Shown here: in pieces, positions 46,530-58,569 of the stretch
How positions within the stretch are numbered: the stretch's first letter is position 1
Layout: every line of letters starts with the position of its first letter
NCBI GenBank assembly: GCA_027257055.1
Contig: JAPVLO010000115.1
Coordinates: 1,240,001 to 1,304,000, forward strand
Direction of reading: 5' to 3'
DNA from: Cephalopachus bancanus
Taxonomy: Eukaryota; Chordata; Mammalia; Primates; Tarsiidae
Length of the DNA stretch: 64,000 nucleotides
Position numbers and translations under genes: made by a program
The notes under the pieces: model-generated
The model's input: only the letters and a program-made list of their open reading frames with translations
What the model was told of the DNA's origin: nothing
Databases searched by the model: none

Positions 46530-46680
46530 GCTCATGCATTCATATCAAAGATACTTATTGACCAGGCTGCCATGTACCAGGCACTGTGCTATGCACTTAG
46601 GATACAGCAGGGAAGAAATAGAAATGGTTCCTGTCCTCTGGGCAGGCTACAAGCTTAAAAAAAGAGTTGCTTGGTGGTGA
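46530..46680 (+). repeat. L2/MIR-like fragment
   Basis: GTACCAGGCACTGTGCTATGC and GGATACAGCAGGGAAGAAA are typical old LINE/MIR phrases. Confidence 0.5.
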
Positions 46681-47034
46681 AGAAAACTTGCTGGGGGATT
46701 ATTCTGCAAATGGACCAGGGTAGTTCTAGCACACTGAACCTGGCCTTGTCCTTCTAGTGACCCTGTACCATGTCTCTGAATCTTTCTGGTGATCAGGTCA
46801 CTTCAGCTTACCTCAACTCTCACTAACATGGGCAACCTCTGCTGTTTTCCTGAGTTTTTGGACATGCACTGTCAGTAGGATCTGACCTGTACAATTGAGG
46901 AGGAGAGTTTATTCTAGACAGGACTTGATGTGTGCATAAATGCTGAAGTATGGGGAGTTTATCCTTGTCAGGGCTCTAGGTCAAGGCCTGTTGTGAATGG
47001 AGAGATAATTACAGAAAAGATGGCCTGTCCTTAG

Positions 47035-48460
47035 CTGTCTTGGATCGGTAGGAAGTATGTCTTATTGTAGTGTAGCATACATAGATCAAAAGGTACAAAT
47101 CATAAATGTACCATTTGATACAACATCCCAAAATAAATACACCTAAACAAGCAGGTCAAGGGGCAGAATATTATCAGCATCTGAGAGGTCTGTCTTGTGT
47201 CTTCCCTTGTAGTCACTGACTTCTAATACCAGAGATTTGTTTTGACCATTTTTGTACTCTTAGAAATGGAATAATAATAAATATGTACTTTTTAATGTCT
47301 GGCTGATTTTTTCAGTATTAAATTTGTGACACATTTTTGTGTATAGCTATTTTTTTGTTTATTTTCATTGCAGCATAAATATTTCACAACTTATTTATCT
47401 GTTCTATTGTTGAGGGGGCATTTAGGTAGTTTCCAGGTCTTGGTTATTACAAAGTAGCACTCCCTTGGGCATATCTTTTTATAAACCTGTGTAAACATTT
47501 TCCTTAGGGACACACCTAAGTATGGAATCCACTAGTCACCATTAGGTAGGCAAATGTTCAACATAAAGAGATACAGTTAGATAGTTTTCCAAAGTGGTTG
47601 TGCCAATGAATCTCTCATTATTAGTATATGAAAGTTTGTTGAAAGCAACATTTTTGTTTTACTGGTTGAGAATATTTTTAAAATGGCACATAATATAGCT
47701 CATATCCAATTCAACAAAAAATGTTTTGAGCATCTACTGCATGTCAGACACTTGCTTTCTTTTAGAAAATTATGTTCTAGCCAGGAGAGAAAAGCAACAC
47801 ACAGTTAAAGATTTAACATTTGATTTTAAGTGCTATGGACAAAAATAAACTAGTATAGAAGGAATATATGTATTTATGCTCAAACTATGGGTTGCTTTAA
47901 TCATTTGTTTGGCTTTACATTGTTCTTTTCCATATTTAAAAAAGTAGATGTTAAAAAAAGTTAGAAGATAGAGAAAAGAGAAATAAACCACTAACCTCTA
48001 ATATGCAGTTACTTTTAACACTTTTTTTGGGGAAAGGGGCCCATGTCTCTGGTAGACTTTTTAATACCAAAGTTTTTATTTTCATGGTTGATATGATGCT
48101 GTTTGTATGACTTGGTACTCTCTCTGTTTTCATGTAACAACATAGCATAAGCATTTTAGTATGGTACAATTCTTTGTAAATGACATTTTAATGATATACA
48201 TGAGTCCAGCAAGTGCATATATTACAGTAAACCAAACTAAGATAACTGATGAGAGGCAATTAGTTGTTTCTATTTTTTTCCCTATTCTAAATAATTATAT
48301 GATGGATATTTTTTGGTCGTGTGCATCTTTCTCTATTTAGAACTGTTTCTTATATTTTCAGAAGGAGAAATACTTGGCGTACTGGTGTATGCATTCTAAG
48401 GACTTTTGATGTATGTTACCACGTTGTCCTAATTCTACCCCCAGAATTGTAGATTGCATG
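47035..48460 (-). mobile_element. Old L1M/HAL1-like fragments
   Basis: Antisense old LINE 3' sequence at about 47035-47660 (GGCATTTAGGTAGTTTCCAGG, AAGTGGTTGTGCCAATG) and again at about 48170-48460, with unassigned sequence between. Highly diverged. Confidence 0.5.
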
Positions 48461-48985
48461 TTTTACTGCATCCTTGCCAGAATTGGGTATCAGTGATCTT
48501 TCAGTAAAGAAGAATGCGATGGAAACATGGCGCAACAAGATATGTGCAAGTACTAAATCAGCAAGGTAAGATAATGCCTGCCCGTCAGAGGCCCAATTGG
48601 GAGGAGTGTTTCTCTGGTCCCTCTTGGTTTTTGTCAGTGAAACCAGTGTGAGGACCCACAGCTCACCCAGAGTTGGGGAGTAGAAGACATTGCCCTTTTT
48701 CACATTCGCACCTGGCCTTTTGGCTGCATTGCAGAGCCATCCTCTGAAGAGCCCTTTGAACTTGTGGAGATATTCATGAATCCCAATCTTGTTCATAATT
48801 AGGAGCAGGAGCAGATGCTCCAAGTTGGATTTAAGTGAAATTGCTGCGGATGGATCCCCTGCTACTGGTGCGATGTATAGATGCTGTAATGCCCTTGTGG
48901 TGGACGAGGGTGAGAGGAGATCATTAAAAACCAAGTCCATCCTCACCACAGCGGTAAAGTGGTTTTTCCTGTTGAATACAGACAA
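48416..48985 (-). other. Unassigned 189-codon minus-strand open frame
   Basis: The longest uninterrupted frame outside the CpG island. It opens at a TTG; the first ATG is 15 codons later at about 48940, leaving about 174 codons. It has no recognisable domain. Part of it, 48416-48460, overlaps an old LINE end. It lies antisense within SPOCK1 intron 2. It may be chance or a very old retrocopy. Confidence 0.25.
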
Positions 48986-49191
48986 GGCTTAGGCCCACAT
49001 CTCAGTCTTAATTTGTGTTCAAGACATCTGCCTGTTTTTCATTACCCAGTATTTCCTCCCACCGCAGGCCTGTCTGGTACTCTCACCTCAGAGAGTAGGC
49101 AGGGAGAAGGGTTTCCCTGGATGCTATCTCAGCATCATGAATGAGATGGAAAACACAACAGTTCTCTGGGTCTGTGTCAGGTCTTCTGAAG

Positions 49192-49402
49192 CTCTAGTGA
49201 ATCTCAACTAGGGAAGATTTTGCCCCCAGGAGACATTTGGCTGTGTCTGAAGACATTTTTGGTTGCCTTAACAGGGCGGAGTATGCTGCTGGCATCTAGT
49301 AAGGAGAGGCCAGGGTGCTGCTAAACAACCTACAATGCACAGGCCAGCTTCCCCCAACCCCAAAATAAATTGTCAGTAGGGTCAAGGTTGACAAATACTG
49401 GC
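49192..49402 (+). repeat. MER20-like hAT element
   Basis: Near-full-length old element: GATTTTGCCCCCAGGAGACA, GGCATCTAGTAAGGAGAGGC, GCTGCTAAACAACCTACAATG, ending CAAGGTTGACAAATACTG. The order matches the MER20 type from memory. Confidence 0.7.
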
Positions 49403-49404
49403 CT

Positions 49405-49834
49405 AGAGATGTGGTTGCTCCTTTTTTTTAATGCGAGGTATAGTCCAAGTGAAGTTGAGAATGGGGGACATATGTCTAGCCATTTTTTCTTGTTTATTTG
49501 AGACATGAAGGTGCCAGGTACTCTCTCAGGCTCTAAGACATAGCCACAAACAAAACACAAAATTCCCTGCCCTCATTGAAATTACATTCTAGGGCATAGC
49601 GTTCCTTTGGTTTGTGATATTTGATTTTTCCAAAGCCAAGAAAAGGGAGGACTGATTGAACAAGTTCATTAATTTTTATGTCCCAAGGAAGTTTGCTAGA
49701 TTATTGCAGCCAATCAGGTATAGTAAAGACTATATGATTATTATTATTTTTGCCAAGATAAATGACCACTGAGAGATGTTGTGTATTTACCTGTGAGTTA
49801 CAGTAAATTGGCCGCACTGTGAATCAGAGAGCCT
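49405..49834. other. Intron stretch without recognised features
   Basis: Unassigned sequence between the MER20-like element and the next Alu. Confidence 0.4.
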
Positions 49835-50126
49835 TCTTTTTTTTTTTTTTTTTGAGTTGGAGTCTCACTCTGTCACCCAGACTGGAGTGCAGTGACCGGG
49901 AGTGGCCACCGCAGCCTCGACCTGCTGGGCTCCGGTGATCCTTCCACCTCAGCCTTCCAAGTAGCCGGAATTACAGGTATGCGCTACCACGCCTGGCTGA
50001 TTTTTTGATTTATTGTAGAGATGAGGTCTCGCTGCCCAGGCGGGTCTCAAACCCGCGGGCTCAGGCAATCCACTCACCTCAGCCTCCCAAAGGCGCGGGG
50101 TTACAGGCTGAGCCACCAAGCCCGGC
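49835..50126 (-). mobile_element. Alu, young copy with an apparent micro-inversion
   Basis: Full-length antisense Alu (short right-arm form), flanked by AGAKAGCCT-type duplications. At 49894-49907 the usual GGCCGCTCCCGGCC is replaced by GACCGGGAGTGGCC, which is close to its own reverse complement. Confidence 0.93.
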
Positions 50127-50129
50127 AAG

Positions 50130-51565
50130 ATAGCCTGTTTAATTTTGCTACCCTGAGGTAACAAAAATGTAGCATTATCACATTTCTGTTCCCCCAAAGA
50201 AGTGACAGTCGCCAGATGGATGGGCTGGTTACTCTTCTTTGATTCTTTTTTTCTCTGCACATCTTGGGTAGTATCTGTTATTTTCAACAAGATGATCCTT
50301 GTTCACAACTCACTTCTTTTTCATATGCTGCACAGGAAATTTTAATGACCTGCTTCTCTGAATTCTGCAGCAGTGACAGTCAGTGCTGCACATGTGAGGA
50401 ATGTGTTCTTCACACTGGACTCTTGTTTGGTCTGTTGGGGGCACACCTGGATCATGAGGTCCTGTGTCCTGGGACTTGGCTCGTGTACTCTGACATCTCT
50501 AAGCCTCTCTAGATGTTCAACATGTATTTGATGATATCCTGGCAAACTTCTTCTCTTTCTCTGTGTGATTCTAGCATTCTTCTTGGACCAGAAAAGGGGA
50601 CATAACCCATAGTAAAGTGGTCAAGTCCACTGGCCTTTTAGAAGATGTCTGATTGTGTCTTTGCTTCTGGTTCAAGTAGTTTGCACTAAGTCCACACTGA
50701 GTCTCCATGATAGTAGAGGTGGGAAGAGTCATGCCTCTGGTCTATTTGGATATTTCCATAGCTGCTGTTCATGGATGTGAAGTCTTAGTCCAGGATTATG
50801 GGGTGTCCCATGGCTGGCGGAGAGAGTGTTCTTTTGGGCATTTTCCATAGTGTTCCCTTTCCCTTTATTTCTCTTTCTCCCCCCACATAAGTCCTACCAA
50901 TTACTGTTCCTGACATCCAACATAGGTTGCTATCTCTGCCCTGGTTTGTCATATGCCTGGTGGAGCTTGAATGTCTTAGGAATGGGTAGGAGTATGGAAA
51001 AAAGGTCTTCTTTTCACTTTGAATATTAACTTCCTGCCAATATAACTCCTGTGCAATGCTAAGCTAACAGCATATTTTCTCCTTTCTAGCCTTGTGTTAA
51101 CTTCAAAGGCCCACTGAGTTCTTTGACATTCTTCAGGACGCATGGAGCTCAGAGACGAAAACCTGTATGGCCATAACCTGCCCCCTCACCATGGCTCTGC
51201 AGGACCCTTTCCTTTGAGGTGCTTCTGCAGACCCGGAGCTCACTTTGCTCCTCTATTACTAGTTGTCTAATGTGGAACTTTGACACCCAAACTGATCTTC
51301 TGGAGTAACTTTTTAGATACTTTTGTCAAGTCATAGCTTTAAAATCTTACCCTCTCCTTCATTCTCCTCCTCACGACAGTTAGTCTTATGTGAAATGCTT
51401 TCATAGCACATAAAACTGACCAGCAGGATGGCTGAACTTCTGCAGAAATGACACAGATGTTTATGTATAGACAAGACATTCAGTTTTTGTCATATGGATA
51501 AGGGGGACAGGTAAGAATCACTTTCTTCTCATTTTTTTTTTGGTCAAGTAAAAATTTGAGTTTGA
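50130..51565. other. Intron stretch without recognised features
   Basis: About 1.4 kb without an assignable exon or repeat. Confidence 0.4.
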
Positions 51566-51569
51566 AAGA

Positions 51570-51800
51570 AACAGACTGGATTGTCTGATTATTGAATACC
51601 TCTTTGCTGGGGATGCTGCCAGGCTCAGGGATATGGAAATTCAAGAGTAAATCTTGACTCTAAGGAGCTGACGCTCTACTTGGATAAACAGGTATAAATA
51701 CTTGTAACGCAAGGTGATGTGAGTTAATCTAGGATGCACAGGATGCCAGGGGAGCCCCAGGGAGGGTCATGTAGTCCCAGTGGAGAGGTCAGAGAGGTTT
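51570..51800 (+). repeat. L2 LINE fragment
   Basis: GGCTCAGGGATATGGAAATTC, CTAAGGAGCTGACGCTCTAC and the following segment are in L2 order. Confidence 0.55.
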
Positions 51801-51804
51801 GATG

Positions 51805-52570
51805 AAGAGGGCAAGTGGGAGGATGATGCAGCAGAGGAATTTCTGTGGGAGAATCTGTCACTCAGAAAAAATCCCAGGGCCTTACATAGCCAAGGCTTGG
51901 CTTAAAGTCTCAGTCACAGATGCACAGCTCACCAGCCAAAGGAATCCCGAAAGAATTCCAGTTTTCACTTCTATCTTTCAGGGAATGTTAGAGAAGACCC
52001 ATATCATAACCCACAACTCCAGTTCTCAAACACTCTGTTCCTTGCCATTCTTCTGGTCCCTCTGTGAGCTCAGGACAACACCATAAAACCCATCTCCTCT
52101 TTCTTCCCCTTCTCCCAGCTCTTTATTATGTAGTTTCACTTTACCTCTCCTGGCTAAATACTTCCCACTTTCCTCTGTGCTCTCTGACCCTCCTGAATTC
52201 CAGGCTGGAAAAAGATAAAACTGTATTTTGGAGGGCATGGGGTAGATGGTAGGGAATGGGGAGAAGCTGGGGATCCTTGACATGTTAATAAATCTCCTTG
52301 TCACACTCATAGGCCACGCTTTGCCTTAGTGCCCACCTACTTAGTAATGATAGTTGAGCTCTAATCTACTTCTCTCGGACACAGTATTTTCAGTCATCCT
52401 AATCTCCTCTCTCTCTCTGTGGGGTGTGCCCTCTCTGTGCAGAGCATAACAACTATATATCTAAAAGAAGCAGGAAGGCCCATAATAGGATTAGTGTGCC
52501 ACAGTTGGTAGGGCTGATTAGAACTGATTGTCTTGGGGGCAATATTGATTGTCTTTTGAAAATTATTTCA
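51805..52570. other. Intron stretch without recognised features
   Basis: No exon or repeat recognised. Confidence 0.4.
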
Positions 52571-52577
52571 GTAATAT

Positions 52578-52578
<1 letters not shown>

Positions 52579-52625
<47 letters not shown>
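52579..52625. repeat. (TG)n microsatellite
   Basis: A perfect TG array of about 23 units. Confidence 0.97.
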
Positions 52626-52627
<2 letters not shown>

Positions 52628-53104
52628 TTTCAGGAGATTTTAAGGAGAGCAAACGTGAACAGCTGCAGCTTTCTGAGACCAGTCATAAACACATGTCCCT
52701 GTTTACCAAACATGTATGGGCAGTCAGTGTATTGAAGAATTTCAGTCTGGGAAATAAACATGAGACAATTTTGTTTATTTTTAATTGCTGCTTTCCCTTA
52801 ATAACATCTTGGCAGATTCCACAGTTTTCTATCATTTTTAGCTTTACAACTCAGTCCAGTTGAGTTTAAAACTTCCATCTCATGTTTAATTTGGGGTTTT
52901 TTCTTTCTCTTCCTCTGTACAATTGAGATGTGTGACTTGAGAAGCCCGTGTGGAGATGAATGTATGATTGATTATTTAATCCTGTTTTCACCAGGCTTGG
53001 CATCCAGGTGGGTCTTCTGAAAGGCCAGGCAGGGGACCCACTTACTACACAATTTCTTGATGTTGTGATTTGGCTCTAGGTTAACCTCTTCCTTTTTGTC
53101 TTTC

Positions 53105-53575
53105 TTTTATCAGTCAGGATAGGCTAGGTTATGCTGTGTTAACAATTCCACAAGTCACATTTTTGGCTTAAAACAGCAAAGGTTTATTTCCCTTTCATGC
53201 TACACATCTTTCATGGGTTGGAGGGGCTCTGATTTGCATTGCCTCAGGATGCCAGATGTCTCTATACATGCACAGGCATTGTAGCTTGAAGAAGAGTGTG
53301 CTGTGTAGCATTGCTCTAGCAATCCAATGCATCTTCTTAGAGGAGACACCATTTCTGAGAGTGAAGCAGCTCTTGTGGCCAGACCCCACATGAATGGGTC
53401 AATTAAAGGTAATCCTACCATGTACTTAGAAAGAGGAGAAGTCACATGCCTGGCCAGTGGCATTAATATCATCCCAAGAGTGTCCTCTCCTGGAGAGCTA
53501 TTCCAAACCCTTACGCTAATAAGGTCCTCTCACCTGTAGGTGGTCCACATGGAGGCACTCACACACACATGATGA
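53105..53575. repeat. Ancient interspersed repeat, family not assigned
   Basis: GGATAGGCTAGGTTATGCTG, TGGCTTAAAACAGCAAAGG and GGTAATCCTACCATGTACTT are phrases of a familiar old mammalian repeat whose name I cannot give with confidence. Confidence 0.5.
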
Positions 53576-54028
53576 CTCCAACTGAACTATTATTGATGAT
53601 GTTCTTTTCTCCCCTAAATGCTCATCTCCTTGCTCTACTAACCAATGGGGACAGAGACTTCCCTAATGCTGCCCCTTCTCTCAGTTTTACCAGTCCTCTT
53701 GAATTCTCTTTCCCCTGTTTAGTCAGTCACAGGACAGTTTAGCAAGCTCATTGCCTGAGAAAAGACCCAAATGGGGAAATGAATCTCCTCTATTTGCTGG
53801 TACCCCAGTTTTTGAGCCATTCTCTTATAGTACTCCCTTAAATGACCCTTGAAAGGGGAACACACCTCACTGGGAAAACCTGGTGAGCATTGCATGTCCC
53901 AAAAAGCTGGTGACCACCCCTTCTCCCTTCAGTGGTCTTCTTCTCACATAGACTGGAGGAGTGGGGCAATGGTAGGGGTTAGTTCTTGCTGCACTCTTTA
54001 TGAAGTTCACTCGGTAAGAATTATTCTG

Positions 54029-54318
54029 ATGGGAGCTGTGGCTCATGCCTGTAATCCCAGCACTTTGGGAGGTGGAGGTGAGAGGATTACCTGAGTCCAG
54101 GAGTTCGAGACCAGCCTGGGCAACTTGGCAAGACCTTTTCTGTACAAAAAATAAAAAAATTAGCCAGACATGGTGGTGCATGCCTGTGGTTCCAGCTACT
54201 TGGAAGACTGAGGTGGAAGGATCACCTGAGCCCAGCAGGTGAGACTGTGGTAGCCATGATTGTGCCACTGCACTCCAGCCTGGGTGACAGAGTGAGACTC
54301 CTACTAAAAAAAAAAAAA
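54029..54318 (+). mobile_element. Alu, full-length
   Basis: Sense Alu with an A tail. The target duplication AAGWATTATTCTG starts at about 54018 and again at about 54319. It is more diverged than the young group but has the AGCCCAGCAGGTGAGACTGTGG right-arm style of the lineage. Confidence 0.92.
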
Positions 54319-54334
54319 AAGTATTATTCTGTAA

Positions 54335-54950
54335 CATTTCTGTAACATCTGAAAGCTTGTTGCCTGCCTCCCTCCCTCACCTCTTACCTTTATCTTAAAG
54401 TGTACAGGGATTTGGTGCTGAAATTTGGTCTTCGTCCAATTTGGGGGAAGATACAAAGTCTCATATAAACAACACACTCCAGATACAAGAGACCTAACCC
54501 TTCTCTGCTTGACAACAGTAGTAGTTCATTGATAGATAGGAAATCTTACTAATATACACCAATTTAAAAATCCTCTAGATTTGTAACCTAGCTTGCTTTG
54601 GTTAACACTAGAATCTTTGCTGAATGCAAATTCTTTTTTTCTGTTCAAATTTACTAGGGACTGGTAAATTTGAACAGAAATTAAACAGGTAAAGCCTGTT
54701 TAATTTCTAAAAGCAAACATGTTATTGGGTCATTTAGTTTATGTTCCATTTAAAGTAATACCAGTGATTATTTCAAATCTGAATGTCTCTGATATGTGGG
54801 ACTTGGATACAATTTTTATTTTATCTCCAGTAATTTCTCCCCCTTTTGGAATACCGATACCGGCCTTATCTCCTGGAGAATTTTGCCACAGGTGATTGTG
54901 TCTCAAGCCCTTGTGTTTGGTTCACTCGACCTGTTGGTGAATGACTAATC
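54335..54950. other. Intron stretch without recognised features
   Basis: No exon or assignable repeat. A short inverted pair is present: AAATTTACTAGG at 54647 and AAATTTGAAC nearby, with TTTCTGTTCAAATTT (54639) opposite AAATTTGAACAGAAA (54665). Confidence 0.45.
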
Positions 54951-54954
54951 TTTG

Positions 54955-55235
54955 CTATAGCAGTAATAACAGCTGATATTTGCTGAGACTCAGTACATGT
55001 CAGGTTGCTATTCCAAGATGACCCTTTTGCTCTATGTATGTCAGTCCTGTGCATGTGTATATCCACACACGTACTGATTGTCTATCTGAGCACTTTAGAC
55101 ATGGCTCATTTAGCTTACAAGAAGATTCTGTTACTCCATGTCATACCTGAGGAATCCACAGCACATAGCAGTGAAGAGACTTGCCCAAGTAGATGAGCTA
55201 ATGAAGAGAAGGAAAGCTTCAAACCTGGGTTTGAC
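54955..55235 (+). repeat. MIR, probably with an internal insertion
   Basis: TAATAACAGCTGATATTTGCTG at the left and AGTGAAGAGACTTGCCCAAG plus TCAAACCTGGGT at the right are MIR ends. The middle is not MIR. Confidence 0.6.
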
Positions 55236-55239
55236 CTGA

Positions 55240-56140
55240 GCGTGCCATGCTGTGGAATGAAGTAAACCTCATTTTGTTCACTGGGTAGGGAGCCAGCAAG
55301 GTGACGGAAACTAGGACTTTTTTAGCTTTCTCACGTGCATCCAGCATCTGTCTTTCCCAGGTCACCAGGACATGCTGATGTGTGGGAGCTGCTTCTGTCA
55401 GCTTTTTATGACCCAGGTAAAGGTGCTGTCTGAGCTGACATGTGGAGCTTAGCAAGGGGAGCTCTGCTGAGTGAGGCTCTGTCTCCCTCTTCTAATTTGA
55501 TCATTCCCTGGCGAGTAAGTGGGGAAGCGTCACGGTCCGGTGGATGTTGACCTACTCTGGCTGCTCATAGCGGCTGTTGGCAGTTGACAGGTTTGCGTTG
55601 ATATCCTAGCCAGCAGGCTGACCGCCCCCTGCAAGTTATACTGAGAAGTGTCACAGGAGCTACACACAAGCAGGCCATACCCACATGCTGAGTGGTCTGC
55701 AGGTGTCTTCCCAACCTTGAAGTTGGTGACAAAGGCGTCTGGATTATTTCTCAGCGTTTCCTACGTGGACCTTCTCCAGTTTCATTTACAATAATCAATT
55801 CGCTACTAAAAACAAACAAACAAACAAATAAAAACCCAAAAAGCCCCCCAAAATGGAAATCTATAAAATCTAATTTTTGAGGAAATTAAATAAACAGAAT
55901 AAAAAATAAAATATCTATAATCCAATCACCTCACGATAGCTGTATTGCTTTATGCATTTATTATCCACATGCATACTGTTTTAAATGAATCATGTAGTGT
56001 ATATGACCGTTTCACGTTAACATGCTCATAGACATCTTTCTAGGTCATAGAATAGACTTTGACCATAATTCCTTAGTATTTCTTTGGGTGACTGTTTCAA
56101 TAATTTATTTAAATAAGCCATTTATTTATTTATTCATTAT
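55240..56140. other. Intron stretch without recognised features
   Basis: A (CAAA)n tract near 55810-55830 and a TTTATTTATTTATT tract near 56118-56135. Otherwise unassigned. Confidence 0.4.
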
Positions 56141-56144
56141 TTCA

Positions 56145-56497
56145 TTATTTTTTTTTGTAGGGACAGGATTTTGCTATGTTGCCCAGGCTGATCTTGAATA
56201 TCTGGCCTCAATAGTTTCTCCCCACCTTGAACAATTATTATAATACTATAAGAAAGGGATTGGTAGTAGCGGGAAACTGCCAAGGGAAGGGGAGGGGGTG
56301 GGATTGGCAGTTAATGGAAACTGCCAGGGGAGGGAGGGATACACCTCATCAGCAAGGATACCTGCATAATGAACATTTGTATACCTAACCCTGAATTGTA
56401 CTCCACATCTTTAAAAAATAAATAAATAAAAGAGTTCCTCCCCCACCCCCAACCTCTCAAAGTGTTGGAATTACAGGTGTGAGCTAATGTGTCTGGC
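56145..56497 (-). mobile_element. Alu fragment split by an L1 3' end
   Basis: The antisense Alu right half is seen at about 56145-56227 and about 56448-56497, separated by a short sense L1. Confidence 0.8.
56228..56432 (+). mobile_element. L1 3' UTR, very short, lineage-specific
   Basis: About 200 bp of sense L1 3' UTR with a partial internal doubling of the GGGAAACTGCCAAGGGAAGG block and an A-rich tail (AAATAAATAAATAAA). The flanking target duplication AGTTTCTCCCCACC / AGTTCCTCCCCCACC lies at about 56213 and 56433. Confidence 0.82.
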
Positions 56498-56839
56498 CCT
56501 AAATAGGCCTTTTAAAAAACATTTGGACTATTTTCATATTTTTCCTATTATAACAATGTTATAATAACATTTTTGGTGATTAAATCTTTGTTTATACTTA
56601 GGAGATAAATTTTTAATAAAAAGATTGCTGAGTTACTGGAAAACAAGGATATGTAAAAATGTAAGACATTTGATATGTTTCGGTGAACTGCCCTTGTCCC
56701 CACTCAGCCTGAGAAGACTATGTTTCATCATACTGAGGACATCGCTGACAGCCCTAGAAATCATAAGGCCCCTCCCTGAAGGTCCCCAAGTTCTTGCGCT
56801 CATTTATTCCTTCTATCTTCTAGGTCTTTACATTTCTCT

Positions 56840-58160
56840 TCTAAAATATAATGTTCATTTTTTTTGGTAGATAATGCCTATGCATGGCTCAAAATATTTT
56901 TAAAAGGATACAGTGAATAAATATACTTACTCTCACCTGTCTCTTATCTGCCCTGTTCTATTCTCTGCTTCTCTTTACTACCTGCCCCAGGTAACTTCTT
57001 TTACTTATTTTTGTATATTCTTCCAGAGATTACATGCGTATACAAGTAAATAAAACCATATAATCTATTTCCCCCAACTTTATAGACCAAGGTAGGATTC
57101 TATATATACTGTCCCGTATCTTGCCTTTTTAAAACATGGCATATGCTAAAGAAACTTTTGAAAATATCAGAACATAGACAGTGTCTTCATTCCTGTCTCT
57201 TATATTTAAAGACAATTTAGCTGATATATTTCCCCAGGGGTTTGGTGAAAGGTTCTTTTTGTTTGTTTGTTTTGTTTTTTAATTCCATGATCTGGCAGAA
57301 GTTGAATATTGAATTTGGTTGTCATGTCACCTTTTGTCTAGAAAATAGGAGTAGTTTGGGGAGTCGGATCTTTCAGGACACTGTTATTTTTGAAGAGTTG
57401 AGACTGTTTGGCCTGTTGAATGCCACCCAATCTGTCATTGTCTGCTTGCTTCTTCATGATTAGATTCTGATGAAATGTTGGCAAGAAGGTCATACTGGCC
57501 ATGTTATGTACTTCCCACTGCATCACATGAGGCATCTTGTGCCAATTTGTCTCACTACTGGGGATGTCTCACCATTGAGTTTGATCATTGGGTTAAGGTC
57601 GCGTCTGTCAGATCTCCCATTGTTAAGGTTCTTTATTTCCTTTGTATTCAGTAAATCATCTGTGAGAGATAATTTCGAGACCATGTGAATATTCTGTTCT
57701 TCAACAACTTTTTACCCAATGGTCTTAGCATCCACTGAGGGTCATTTCCTGTATTAATTATTCATTGCCAAGTGATGATTTTCCAATTCTACCATTGTCC
57801 TACAGTTTTTAGCTAGTATTTTTTTTTAGTAGAAAAGCTTTCTTTCTCCCACCTTTTTAGTAGCACTGTGTGCTCATGGAGTTTTTTCAATTCAGTGTGT
57901 TCCCATTCAAGATGTTGTCATTACCTTCCCTATTCCTCAAATTGTCCCAAATTTGACTGTGAGAGCTCTTTCAAACTTGCTTTTCTGTTCTTTTGGCACC
58001 CTCTTGCTTAGTAATAAAATGTTCTAGGCTTGTCTCGCGTTTCCCCAGTCCTGGAATCAGACATTTATTCAAAGAGTCCTGGTTCCTTTTAATGAGAACT
58101 GGTATTTGTGAACCAAGATCTGGGTGCTGGGTATGCTTTTCACTACTAGTACGTACCATT
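56840..58160 (-). mobile_element. Old L1M/HAL1-like fragments
   Basis: Antisense old LINE pieces: AATGCCTATGCATGGCTCAAAA near 56874, TCATTGGGTTAAGGTCGCGTC near 57584 and AGTCCTGGTTCCTTTTAATG near 58075. No intact frames. Confidence 0.5.
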
Positions 58161-58569
58161 ACTTTTAGGCACTTCAAGAACACAAAGGCAGGAATGATGT
58201 AAATTATGAGCTCATAATGATACTTTCAGTGTACATCTAGCACCATGCTATTAGACTCTGTTTAAACCTGGAGTGAGAACCTGGATTCCAAATAATAGCA
58301 ATACATTTATGTATTCATTTTATTCTATAATGTAGACAAGAATCTGGGAATTACAGCTCTAATACTGCTGCTCACAACAGACCCACTAAAGTTTGAGACT
58401 TCTAGCAGTCCTTTTTGTTATTAGAGTATATCCCACTACAGGATTATAGTCAAAGTATTGTGTTCAAAATTACTTGAACAAATTCTTATTTTCCAAGTGA
58501 TTTTGTTACCATTTTAATATATAATTACATTTGTTTGTTACTGTTTGTATTCAACTTTAGGGTTTGCTT

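Noticed and set aside
53867..54337. 156-codon minus-strand frame
   Set aside because: Most of it is the antisense of an Alu, which commonly stays open.
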